Assembly: GCA_947372365.1 (NCBI GenBank)
Contig: CANBTK010000222.1
Span: 1 to 5,096 of the forward strand
Direction: 5' to 3'
Origin: Flavipsychrobacter stenotrophus
GTDB taxonomy: Bacteria > Bacteroidota > Bacteroidia > Chitinophagales > Chitinophagaceae
Length of the DNA: 5,096 nucleotides
The position numbers were made by a program, and so were the translations under genes. Below the pieces are notes generated by a model that saw only the letters and a list, made by a program, of their open reading frames with translations, was not told where the DNA came from and ran no database searches. Shown in pieces: positions 1 to 5,096 of the stretch (the stretch's first letter is position 1; each line of letters opens with the position of its first letter).

Positions 1-866
1 AGCAACCCATAGCCTAATGCCACTAACGGAAAGCCAAAAATAGTAGCGGCGTGCGACTGCTCGTCATAACAAACATAGTAAGCGCCCGCTAAAACAACCA
101 GGCTGGCAACAATAAGCAGGTTGCCCATACCCGAAAGCCGCCGCCATAAATTGGGCAGGTACTGATAACACCCCGCTATAGCTACGCCAGCTAACAAACC
201 ATCTAAGCGGTTGTAAGTAGGGTAATAAATATGCTCATACCACAAAAAGCCTTCATCCCCGGTGCCCATTGCCGGCACCACAAAATGAGCCCAGTTATAC
301 CCCCGCACCACGAAGCCGAATAGGAACAATGCGGCCAAGAAAAAGCCTCCTGTTTTTACCAGGCGCAGGGCTTGCAACAAAATAAGCACCAGAGGAAGCA
401 AAAGGTAAAAATGCTCTTCTACGCACAGTGACCAGGCGTGGGAGAAAGTGCCGGAAACCCTTAAATCCAAACCGAAATTCTGTGTAAAAGACAAGTACCT
501 CCATGCCGGCAGCAAATGCTCCCTTTCATGAAAAAAGGGCCAACAGAAATAAACAGCCAGGACAGCCCAAAAGGCGGGCATAATCCTGAATAGCCGCTTA
601 AGGAAGAAAGCCCTGAAAGAAATGTTCGTCCCTGCCTTTAGTTGTTCAAAAAGCTGGGACGATATCAGGAACCCGCTCAGTACAAAAAAGAGGTCAACGC
701 CTGTCCAGCCAAATTTGGCAACCTCAGGCACCCAATCCGGGTGGGCAAAAAAGGGCAATTGATAATGAAAAAGGAAAACCAATATAATAGCCAGTGCCCG
801 TAGATGGTCAAGCCCATAAAACCTGGCGGGAGTGGGCGGGGCGGTTGCCGCCGTTGGTTGCAACAT
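1..866 (-). CDS. Acyltransferase-3 family membrane protein (OafA/YrhL-like), C-terminus cut by window edge
   Basis: This is an integral membrane acyltransferase of the kind that transfers acyl groups, often acetyl, to surface sugars such as O-antigen, exopolysaccharide or peptidoglycan; the substrate here cannot be read from sequence. I translated 288 codons from ATG at 866 with no stop before the left edge. Family signatures appear in order: GLDHLRALAI (18-27) followed by H34, the conserved histidine after the first helix; GVDLFFVLSGFLIS (56-69); the basic KRLFR segment (90-94); SLCVEEHFYLLLP (146-158); and NRLDGLLAG (219-227). Hydrophobic helices alternate throughout. The family usually has about 350-400 residues, so roughly 60-110 are missing, consistent with truncation by the window and not by a mutation. 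The start fits the motif spacing and lies 20 nt downstream of a good promoter. It is separated from the upstream stress gene by a terminator. The family call is firm; the substrate is unknown. Confidence 0.93.
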   Translation of the reverse strand, partial: MLQPTAATAPPTPARFYGLDHLRALAIILVFLFHYQLPFFAHPDWVPEVAKFGWTGVDLFFVLSGFLISSQLFEQLKAGTNISFRAFFLKRLFRIMPAFWAVLAVYFCWPFFHEREHLLPAWRYLSFTQNFGLDLRVSGTFSHAWSLCVEEHFYLLLPLVLILLQALRLVKTGGFFLAALFLFGFVVRGYNWAHFVVPAMGTGDEGFLWYEHIYYPTYNRLDGLLAGVAIAGCYQYLPNLWRRLSGMGNLLIVASLVVLAGAYYVCYDEQSHAATIFGFPLVALGYGL

Positions 867-885
867 AAAAATTGTACTTGTAAAC

Positions 886-918
886 CAAATATAGCCGAAA
901 CCAAAGAAACAAAACAAA
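886..918 (-). promoter_or_regulatory. Bacteroidota-type promoter for the acyltransferase gene
   Basis: On the minus strand the -7 element TATATTTG (886-893) matches TAnnTTTG exactly. A TTTG (915-918) lies 21 nt upstream of it and serves as the -33 element; the usual spacing is about 17-23 nt. Transcription would start near position 879, leaving a leader of roughly 13 nt before the ATG at 866 and no room for a Shine-Dalgarno site. The -33 element falls within the T-rich tail of the preceding terminator. Confidence 0.7.
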
Positions 919-945
919 GAAATTCCGGGGGTTTCCCGGAATTTC
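901..945 (-). terminator. Intrinsic terminator of the YflT-like stress gene
   Basis: A perfect 11-bp inverted repeat pairs 919-929 with 935-945, with a 5-nt loop and a CCGGG/CCCGG core. Read on the minus strand it is followed directly by a T-rich run (901-918, TTTG/TTTTG/TTTC units). It begins 59 nt after the TAG stop of the stress gene at 1005, in the right orientation to end that transcript. The tail is T-rich but broken by G and C, so efficiency may be partial. On the plus strand there is no T tract after the stem. Confidence 0.8.
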
Positions 946-952
946 CAACCTG

Positions 953-970
953 CCGGAGCTATGCTTCCGG
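953..970 (-). repeat. Small secondary hairpin between stress gene and terminator
   Basis: CCGGA (953-957) pairs with TCCGG (966-970) around an 8-nt loop, just upstream of the main terminator on the minus-strand transcript. It shares the CCGGA core with the main stem. It may help block 3' exonucleases or may be chance; the stem is only 5 bp plus imperfect inner pairs. Confidence 0.35.
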
Positions 971-1004
971 GCTATCTATCATTTTGGGCTAATAAAAACA
1001 AGGC

Positions 1005-1559
1005 CTACTTGTGTACCTCTATCGCCTGATTCACTTTCCAGTTATTTTCCAGGTACTCAGCCTCGCTTTCGTTGCGCGGGTAAACACCCATTACAATATT
1101 GCCCTTCTTAACGCCCGACTCATATAACTTCGCAGTCTCATCTGTCATGCCAGCACCTACGAGTGCACCTAATATGCCGCCGGTTATCACACCCGCACCG
1201 GCACCCGCCAGTGCAGCAGCTATAGGCCCCGCGATGATAAGGCCTAACCCGGGTACGAAAAGGCTGGTACCTACCGCAACCGTAATAGCTACAATAGCAC
1301 CTACTGTGCCGCCAATAATAGAACCGGCACCTGCGCCCGTACCCACTTTGCTGCCAAATTCATCTCCCAGAATCGCATCAGAAAAATATTTCTTGCGCGT
1401 TTCATCAGACATTATCAGGTTGATCTCGGTATTGGTATAGCCGTGTTCGTGCAAAGTGTTGTATGCCTTTTCTGCGCTCTCCCTATCGGCGAACATCCCC
1501 GTTAACATAGTTCTGCTGGCTGCTTTCTTTTCTGCCTTAATAGCTTCGTTGGTTTCCAT
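1005..1559 (-). CDS. General stress protein, YflT-like, with glycine-rich membrane region
   Basis: A 184-residue protein. The N-terminal part (about 17-60) carries the pattern MLTGMFADRESAEKAYNTL and then HGYTNTEINLIMS, which resembles the small alpha/beta domain of YflT/GsiB-neighbour 'general stress' proteins in which the chain scans a residue pair and then a helix. The middle (about 73-137) is a long run of Gly, Ala and hydrophobic residues with GxxxG-type spacing (GAGAGSIIGG, GAGAGVITGG), as in glycine-zipper membrane segments; two hairpin-like helices are plausible. The C-terminal part (138-184) returns to a polar domain with KKGNIVMGVYPR, a likely second strand of the same fold. This layout of a split domain around a Gly-rich loop is common in Bacteroidota proteins annotated as general stress protein. 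No catalytic residues are visible, and the biochemical role is unknown. ATG at 1559 is preferred because it is the first in frame; M18 is an alternative start that would keep the domain. Confidence 0.8.
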   Translation of the reverse strand: METNEAIKAEKKAASRTMLTGMFADRESAEKAYNTLHEHGYTNTEINLIMSDETRKKYFSDAILGDEFGSKVGTGAGAGSIIGGTVGAIVAITVAVGTSLFVPGLGLIIAGPIAAALAGAGAGVITGGILGALVGAGMTDETAKLYESGVKKGNIVMGVYPRNESEAEYLENNWKVNQAIEVHK

Positions 1560-1595
1560 GGCTGGTTATTTTTATGTGAGTGGTATCTTCACCCT

Positions 1596-1604
1596 GCAAA
1601 GGTG
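1596..1604 (-). promoter_or_regulatory. Possible -7 element upstream of the stress gene
   Basis: The minus strand reads CACCTTTGC, one base off TAnnTTTG plus the often-seen C, with TTTG 38 nt upstream of the ATG at 1559. No TTG lies at the proper distance for a -33 element, so this is weak. The rest of the 182-nt spacer (1560-1741) holds no gene that I can support. Confidence 0.3.
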
Positions 1605-1741
1605 CTTCAGCCGGTACGCACACCCGTTATACCTTTTCATGAAAACTTTATACGATTACCACAACATAAGCCAATACGGCCTCTCGCAAGGACTGGCACT
1701 CCGCAATAATTTTTGCAGGGGGCAGCAGCGAAATAGCAGGC

Positions 1742-2614
1742 TTATTTATTAATTGGCTTTTCTTCCAGGATATTGTAAACTGCCTGCCCTGGCAAAACAC
1801 GGTATACAGGTATATTTATGGCAAACTTATCGCAGAGTTCTTTAATTGCTGCATCTATTTCGTTCGGGTTATAACGTGATGAGAAATGCCCCAGGATTAA
1901 CTTTCCAATATTCAACTGGCTCACCATTTCCATTACTTCATGCAAACGGCTGTGTTTGTTTACCCGCTCCAGGCCGCTCAGCTTTTCATCGAGGAATGTG
2001 GCTTCATGAATCAACACCTCACAGTTATCCCAACGGCTATAATCTTAAACCGGGGTATCACCTGAATAACCAAGCAGCGTGGTCCGTATTTCTGTATTGA
2101 TAAAGTCCTGGCCGTGCTGCTCCGTTAGTTGCCGGAGTTCTGTGCCACTTAGCCCTATAAATTCCGGCTTCAGCTTTTTGCGCACCTGTACCAGTTTGTA
2201 CCCACAGCTTTTAAAAATACCCTCAGCCGAAGGTACATGGCCATTCTTTATTGCCTTAACCAATATGTCGTTACGCAGCCATACTTCCTCGCCCGGCACT
2301 AATGGCAGCCACTTTGTCCCGGCCACATGTGGATCGAACCGGTTTGAAAAATCTTCAAGGGCAGGAAACGAGCCGCAGTTTGCCGGATAGTAAATGAGGG
2401 GCAGCCCCGGACGGGCATTCAACTGGTTAAACTGTAACAGGCCGGTTAGGTGGTCCCTGTCGGCATGCGAAATAAAGGCATGGCTTACTTTACGGCTTTT
2501 CTGCATCAGCGACGCCATAAGGCCGTCGCCTGCATCGAACAACAACCCGAATTCTTCTACAAAATACCAGGTGGAAAACAATGCCGTAGAATACCCCGTT
2601 ATGGAAAGCTGCAT
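1742..2614 (-). pseudogene. RNase Z-like MBL-fold hydrolase interrupted by an in-frame TAA
   Basis: Read through, this is a 290-residue protein with the length and layout of ribonuclease Z, the metallo-beta-lactamase-fold endonuclease that trims tRNA 3' ends. Visible landmarks are: ISHADRDHLTGL (48-59) at the metal-binding loop; NGHVPS (124-129) followed by GYKLV and RKKLKPEF, as in the RNase Z core; GYSGDTP (182-188) with the metal-bridging Asp186; VLIHEATF (200-207); and LGHFSSRY (242-249) with the last ligand His243. Codon 190 is TAA (2045-2047). The frame resumes immediately with DYSRWDNCE and the expected HEATF motif, so a single substitution explains the break. The N-terminal piece alone (189 residues) lacks the final His and should not be active. 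The start at 2614 is chosen over an upstream ATG at 2650 because a promoter lies between them and the family N-terminus begins MQLSITGYST. A sequencing error or stop readthrough cannot be excluded. The divergent HADRDH motif suggests a paralogue, not the housekeeping tRNA enzyme. Confidence 0.82.
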
Positions 2615-2631
2615 AGAATAAGTGTGAGCCA

Positions 2632-2639
2632 CAAAGATA
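2632..2639 (-). promoter_or_regulatory. -7 promoter element for the RNase Z-like gene
   Basis: TATCTTTG on the minus strand matches TAnnTTTG exactly and lies 18 nt upstream of the ATG at 2614, nearly the same geometry as the acyltransferase promoter. The -33 region is poor: GTG sits at the ideal 19-nt spacing, and the nearest TTG is 24 nt away. If used, the leader is about 11 nt, and translation must begin at 2614 and not at 2650. Confidence 0.55.
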
Positions 2640-2673
2640 ATGATATACACACTATAGCCACTGCAACATGGGC

Positions 2674-3462
2674 TTACCTGCCGCTGCCAGCCCTAATGTT
2701 GCGGGCCAGCGGTTTGCGTGGCGCAATACGGGCGGCCAGGCTCGGTACCCTTACAATATGCAGCCAGTTCAGCAAAAGTATAGCGTAATAAATGGGGTCT
2801 ACTTCGTGCCACCTGTCACCGAAATTGATAGACGACGGCCTTTTGTGGTGGTTATTGTGGTACGACTCGCCCAGCATCAGTACATCTACCACCAGCAGGT
2901 TCCTCGATGTATTTTTCACCTCAAAGTTCCTGTACCCCACTTTGTGCGCGAACCAGTTAATAATGGCACCATGAAAGGCGCCCATAGCCAGTATAACAGG
3001 CAGCAGCAGGTACTGCCAGGGCGAGGTAGTAAAAATAGCAAAGAGGGCAATATAGCCACCAGCCCACAACAGCCTTGACAAAGTCGAATTTGCCCAGCGG
3101 TCAAACGCTGGCCACTCCGGCAGGTTTTTCAAAAAAGCTTCCTCTACAACAGCCGTCCCCCTTACAATACTAATGTATATTTTACGGGTGCGCAGCATCA
3201 TTGAAAACATATTGGGCGAGAACTTAGGTGAATGCGGGTCCATTTCCGTATCGGTATAGGCATGGTGCTGCCTGTGCATAATGGCATATGCCCTTGGGCT
3301 CATGTAGTGCGAACCTTGCGTTATATAGGTGAAAATAAAAAAGAAGCGTTCCCAGCCTTTGTTCATTTCAAATGCGCCATGGGAGGCATACCTGTGATGA
3401 AAGAACGTTTGCGAAAACAACGATAAATACCATACGGCAATAAAAAACAAAATAATAAACAC
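2674..3462 (-). CDS. Acyl-CoA (fatty acid) desaturase, membrane di-iron enzyme
   Basis: This enzyme inserts a cis double bond into a saturated acyl chain using O2 and electrons from a redox carrier, and so adjusts membrane fluidity. All histidine boxes of the stearoyl-CoA desaturase-like family are present: HRYASH (23-28, HxxxxH), HRQHH (63-67, HxxHH), NWFAH (169-173) and HNNHH (202-206, HxxHH). Conserved neighbours DTEMDPHSP (71-79) and GESYHNNHH are also intact. Hydrophobic stretches at about 1-20, 39-50, 131-145 and 150-168 fit membrane helices. At 262 residues it is a normal length for the short bacterial form. The start is GTG at 3462: an in-frame TAA lies five codons upstream, and the first in-frame ATG (residue 33) falls after the first His box. 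The RNase Z-like gene begins 59 nt downstream behind its own promoter. The regioselectivity (for example delta-9) cannot be read from sequence. Confidence 0.94.
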   Translation of the reverse strand: MFIILFFIAVWYLSLFSQTFFHHRYASHGAFEMNKGWERFFFIFTYITQGSHYMSPRAYAIMHRQHHAYTDTEMDPHSPKFSPNMFSMMLRTRKIYISIVRGTAVVEEAFLKNLPEWPAFDRWANSTLSRLLWAGGYIALFAIFTTSPWQYLLLPVILAMGAFHGAIINWFAHKVGYRNFEVKNTSRNLLVVDVLMLGESYHNNHHKRPSSINFGDRWHEVDPIYYAILLLNWLHIVRVPSLAARIAPRKPLARNIRAGSGR

Positions 3463-3500
3463 GAAGTACTGCTTTTAAAAAATGAAATCAAGCAGGGAGC

Positions 3501-3508
3501 TAAAATTA
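3501..3508 (-). promoter_or_regulatory. Possible -7 element for the desaturase gene
   Basis: TAATTTTA on the minus strand matches TAnnTTTG at all but the last position and lies 39 nt upstream of the GTG start. No TTG is found at a suitable -33 distance. Regulation by temperature or fatty acids is common for desaturases, but no recognisable operator is visible in the 3463-3698 spacer. Confidence 0.3.
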
Positions 3509-3698
3509 GCGGAGCGGCTGTAGGAAATGTTGTTGGCAGCAGGCCGGAAAATAAATCAAAAACTTACTTGATAGTTACGATAGTAACAGCCTAAAGCTAC
3601 GCAATCTATTGTTAAGGAAAGCACAATCGACCGCTTACCACTGGCTTACGGTTATTTCATAACACCGTTTGAAATTCAAAGGCTATGGCTGGCGCTAT

Positions 3699-3989
3699 TC
3701 ATTCAAACAGGCGCAACCTGTTTGTGGCGGTTATAAGCTCCGCGCGTAAATCGCTTATCCTTTGCTGCAGGTTTATGATTACATCCAGCCCCTCAACATT
3801 AATGCCCAGCTCATAATGCAGGCGCATCAGCCGTTCCACTTCGCGGAGCTGGGCGGCAGCGACGTACTTATTGTCTTCAACTTCCACAATTTCAATTAAA
3901 CCAAATTCCTGCAATGCGCTGATAAATGAACCGTCTATATTGTGGTGCATGCACAACTGGCCAATAGGTATTAAGTTATTCGCTTCCAT
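3699..3989 (-). CDS. cbpM: Chaperone modulator CbpM (MerR-like)
   Basis: A 96-residue protein that in Escherichia coli binds the J-domain of CbpA and inhibits both its co-chaperone and its DNA-binding activity. The N-terminus [22 protein letters not shown] (5-26) followed by EFGLIEI (28-34) is the MerR-like winged-helix fold. [20 protein letters not shown] (42-61) is a conserved helix leading to [13 protein letters not shown]. The C-terminus (about 70-94), [22 protein letters not shown], is likely a short coiled coil. Its start ATG (3989) lies inside the last codons of cbpA, a 14-nt overlap that implies translational coupling and one transcript. It has the length and placement expected for CbpM. 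It is not a typical DNA-binding MerR activator, as it lacks an effector domain. Confidence 0.9.
   Translation of the reverse strand: MEANNLIPIGQLCMHHNIDGSFISALQEFGLIEIVEVEDNKYVAAAQLREVERLMRLHYELGINVEGLDVIINLQQRISDLRAELITATNRLRLFE
3704..3724 (-). repeat. Perfect 8-bp hairpin over the last codons of cbpM
   Basis: CAAACAGG (3704-3711) and CCTGTTTG (3717-3724) form a perfect stem with a 5-nt loop. It covers the codons for NRLRLF and ends three bases (the Glu codon) before the TGA stop. No U tract follows, so it is a poor intrinsic terminator. It might stabilise the 3' end of the cbpA-cbpM message, or it may simply result from the conserved protein sequence. Confidence 0.4.
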
Positions 3990-4854
3990 CGCTCCTGATT
4001 TTTGACAGCTCCGTAAATAATGCCTTTTCCTGCTCCGTAAGATGGGTAGGCAGTTTTACCTGATAAGTGATATACAGGTCGCCAAATTCATTTTCCTTCT
4101 TGTAAACCGGGAACCCTTTGCCCTTTAGCTTCACCTTTGTGCCGGGTTGGGTTTCTGGCGCCACTTTAAGCTTCACTTTACCGTCAAATGTATCCACAAC
4201 TGTTTCGCCGCCAAGCATTGCGGTGTACAGGTCAAGGTTTACAGTGGCTTGCAGGTTATTGCCCTCCCGTTTAAATTTAGGGTCGTTGGCAATAGCAAAC
4301 GTTATATACAGGTCGCCACTGGGGCCTCCATTCATGCCCGGCGTACCGTAGCCTGCCAGCTTTATCACCTGCCCGTTTTCAACACCGGCAGGTATCGTAA
4401 ACCTGATGCTTTTGCCGTTCACGTCTACCACGCGCTTTTGTGTAGTATATACTTCATCCAGGCTCAGCTGCAGGGTACTGTTTAAATCTTCCCCCCTGAA
4501 TTTCGTTCTCCTCCTGCCACTTTGTTCCTGCCCAAACATTGATTCAAAAAAACTAGAGTAATCATCGCCCCCCTGGCCCCTGCCAGCCTGGTAGCCACGC
4601 TGCTTTTGGGCCTTTTCCAGCTCATCGGCATGCTTCCAATCCTTGCCGTACTTATCGTACTTCTTGCGGTTTTCGGGGTCGCCCAAAACTTCATTCGCCT
4701 CGTTAACCTGCTGAAATTTCTTCTTGGCAGCATCGTCATTCGGGTTTAAGTCAGGATGGTACTTCCTGGCAAGCTTGCGGTAAGCCTTTTTTATATCATC
4801 TTCACTGGCAGCATTGGCTACTCCCAGTATTTTGTAATAGTCTACGTAATCCAT
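3976..4854 (-). CDS. cbpA: DnaJ-like co-chaperone CbpA (J-domain plus substrate-binding domain)
   Basis: A 292-residue class II J-domain protein that stimulates DnaK ATP hydrolysis and delivers unfolded clients; E. coli CbpA also binds curved DNA in the nucleoid. The J-domain spans about 4-70, opening DYYKILGV with the DnaK-contacting HPD at 33-35 and closing with [16 protein letters not shown] Gly- and Tyr-containing linker with [12 protein letters not shown] (97-108) follows. There are no CxxCxGxG zinc repeats, which excludes true DnaJ. Two beta-rich client-binding domains follow: [17 protein letters not shown] (122-138) to [17 protein letters not shown], then [17 protein letters not shown] (209-225) and [14 protein letters not shown] (236-249). 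The closing segment [20 protein letters not shown] is also typical. Length matches CbpA (about 300). ATG at 4854 gives the standard N-terminus. The overlapping downstream cbpM confirms the CbpA assignment over other J-proteins. Confidence 0.95.
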   Translation of the reverse strand: MDYVDYYKILGVANAASEDDIKKAYRKLARKYHPDLNPNDDAAKKKFQQVNEANEVLGDPENRKKYDKYGKDWKHADELEKAQKQRGYQAGRGQGGDDYSSFFESMFGQEQSGRRRTKFRGEDLNSTLQLSLDEVYTTQKRVVDVNGKSIRFTIPAGVENGQVIKLAGYGTPGMNGGPSGDLYITFAIANDPKFKREGNNLQATVNLDLYTAMLGGETVVDTFDGKVKLKVAPETQPGTKVKLKGKGFPVYKKENEFGDLYITYQVKLPTHLTEQEKALFTELSKIRSDGSE

Positions 4855-4871
4855 TTTATTATTTTAAAATA

Positions 4872-5096
4872 TAGCGGGCATTTCCACCTGCAAAGTACCA
4901 GTTGCTTTTACCGCAAGTTATTGCAATGGCAACCATGTAGCTTTCGCGCAGTTATAATTTGCGGCTGGTTATCGCCTGCCTTACTTCCTGTAAATTACCC
5001 AAATTTTACCACAATAAACTGCCGGTGACTAAAATCATCTGCCGGGCTGGCGCTGGCTGCCTTCGTAAATTGAAAAATGCAGCCAACCCTCCGGTT
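4872..5096. other. Right-end intergenic region, no confident gene
   Basis: I see no family signature in any frame here. Minus-strand frames are broken by stops. A plus-strand ATG at 5077 (MQPTLR, running off the edge) could open a divergent gene, but six codons are too few to judge. No clear terminator, tRNA or repeat is present. Confidence 0.5.
4891..4898 (-). promoter_or_regulatory. Possible -7 region of the cbpA-cbpM operon
   Basis: GTACTTTG on the minus strand places TTTG 37 nt upstream of the cbpA ATG. It resembles TAnnTTTG but with TA and TTTG one base too close. A TTG lies only 15 nt upstream, shorter than usual. The same TTTGCAGG string occurs 38 nt upstream of the stress gene. The AT-rich palindrome TATTTTAAAATA (4860-4871) lies between this site and the start codon. 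Confidence 0.3.

Noticed and set aside
1099..1440. Plus-strand ORF of 113 codons rich in Pro and Ala.
   Set aside because: It is the antisense shadow of the glycine-rich stretch of the stress gene (GGC/GCC codons read as Ala/Pro). It has no promoter or family signature.
1670..1697. Imperfect minus-strand hairpin (GCCAGT/ATTGGC outer stem, GCGA loop) downstream of the RNase Z-like gene, considered as a terminator.
   Set aside because: It has a 4-nt bulge, two wobble pairs and no U tract after the stem, so it is not convincing as a terminator.
1688..1720. GGCACTC near the stress gene, considered as half of a CIRCE heat-shock operator.
   Set aside because: The partner half GAGTGC at 9-nt spacing is absent. 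No CIRCE element was seen upstream of cbpA either.
3574..3587. Inverted repeat GTTAC-gata-GTAAC in the spacer upstream of the desaturase.
   Set aside because: It is only a 5-bp stem, far upstream, without a second copy; no regulator can be assigned.
3668..3680. Short palindrome TTTGAAATTCAAA downstream of cbpM, considered as an operator or terminator.
   Set aside because: It is AT-rich and short, with no U tract or second copy near a promoter; the expected chance frequency is high.
4482..4739. Minus-strand 85-codon ORF in another frame.
   Set aside because: It is nested entirely inside the J-domain and linker of cbpA, whose frame is clearly the real one.
5006..5038. Minus-strand mini-ORF MILVTGSLLW, whose first six residues match the common start of NAD-dependent epimerases (MILVTG).
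   Set aside because: It stops after ten codons and nothing downstream continues the Rossmann motif (GxxGxxG) in any frame. Six residues can match by chance. A translated search of 4870-5040 against epimerases would settle it.

Overview
The window looks like chromosomal DNA of a member of the Bacteroidota (phylum formerly Bacteroidetes). Three things point there. Two genes sit behind TAnnTTTG-type -7 promoter elements, the form typical of this phylum. None of the starts I inspected has a clear Shine-Dalgarno sequence. The proteins read like Bacteroidota versions of their families, notably CbpA/CbpM and a short acyl-CoA desaturase. Genus cannot be fixed from this stretch. GC content looks moderate by eye.

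Every gene I can support lies on the minus strand, so transcription runs from right to left. From the right edge the order is: about 240 nt without a confident gene (4855-5096); cbpA, a DnaJ-like co-chaperone (3976-4854); cbpM, its MerR-like modulator, overlapping cbpA by 14 nt (3699-3989); a 209-nt spacer after the cbpM hairpin and stop; a fatty acid (acyl-CoA) desaturase with a GTG start (2674-3462); an RNase Z-like metallo-beta-lactamase-fold gene interrupted by one in-frame TAA (1742-2614); a 182-nt spacer; a YflT-like general stress protein with a glycine-rich membrane region (1005-1559); an intrinsic terminator that abuts and overlaps the next promoter (886-945); and an acyltransferase-3 family membrane protein cut by the left edge (1-866).

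Functionally, cbpA and cbpM form a chaperone/regulator pair. The desaturase adjusts membrane fluidity, the YflT-like protein is probably stress related, and the acyltransferase probably modifies a surface glycan. A loose stress/envelope theme is possible, but only cbpA-cbpM is clearly an operon. The terminator and the separate promoters suggest that the other genes are mostly transcribed on their own.

The most notable observation is the RNase Z-like gene. Its reading frame stays intact on both sides of a single TAA, and its metal-binding motif is HADRDH instead of HxHxDH. I found no mobile element, CRISPR array, tRNA or rRNA, and nothing that makes a convincing case for an undescribed system.
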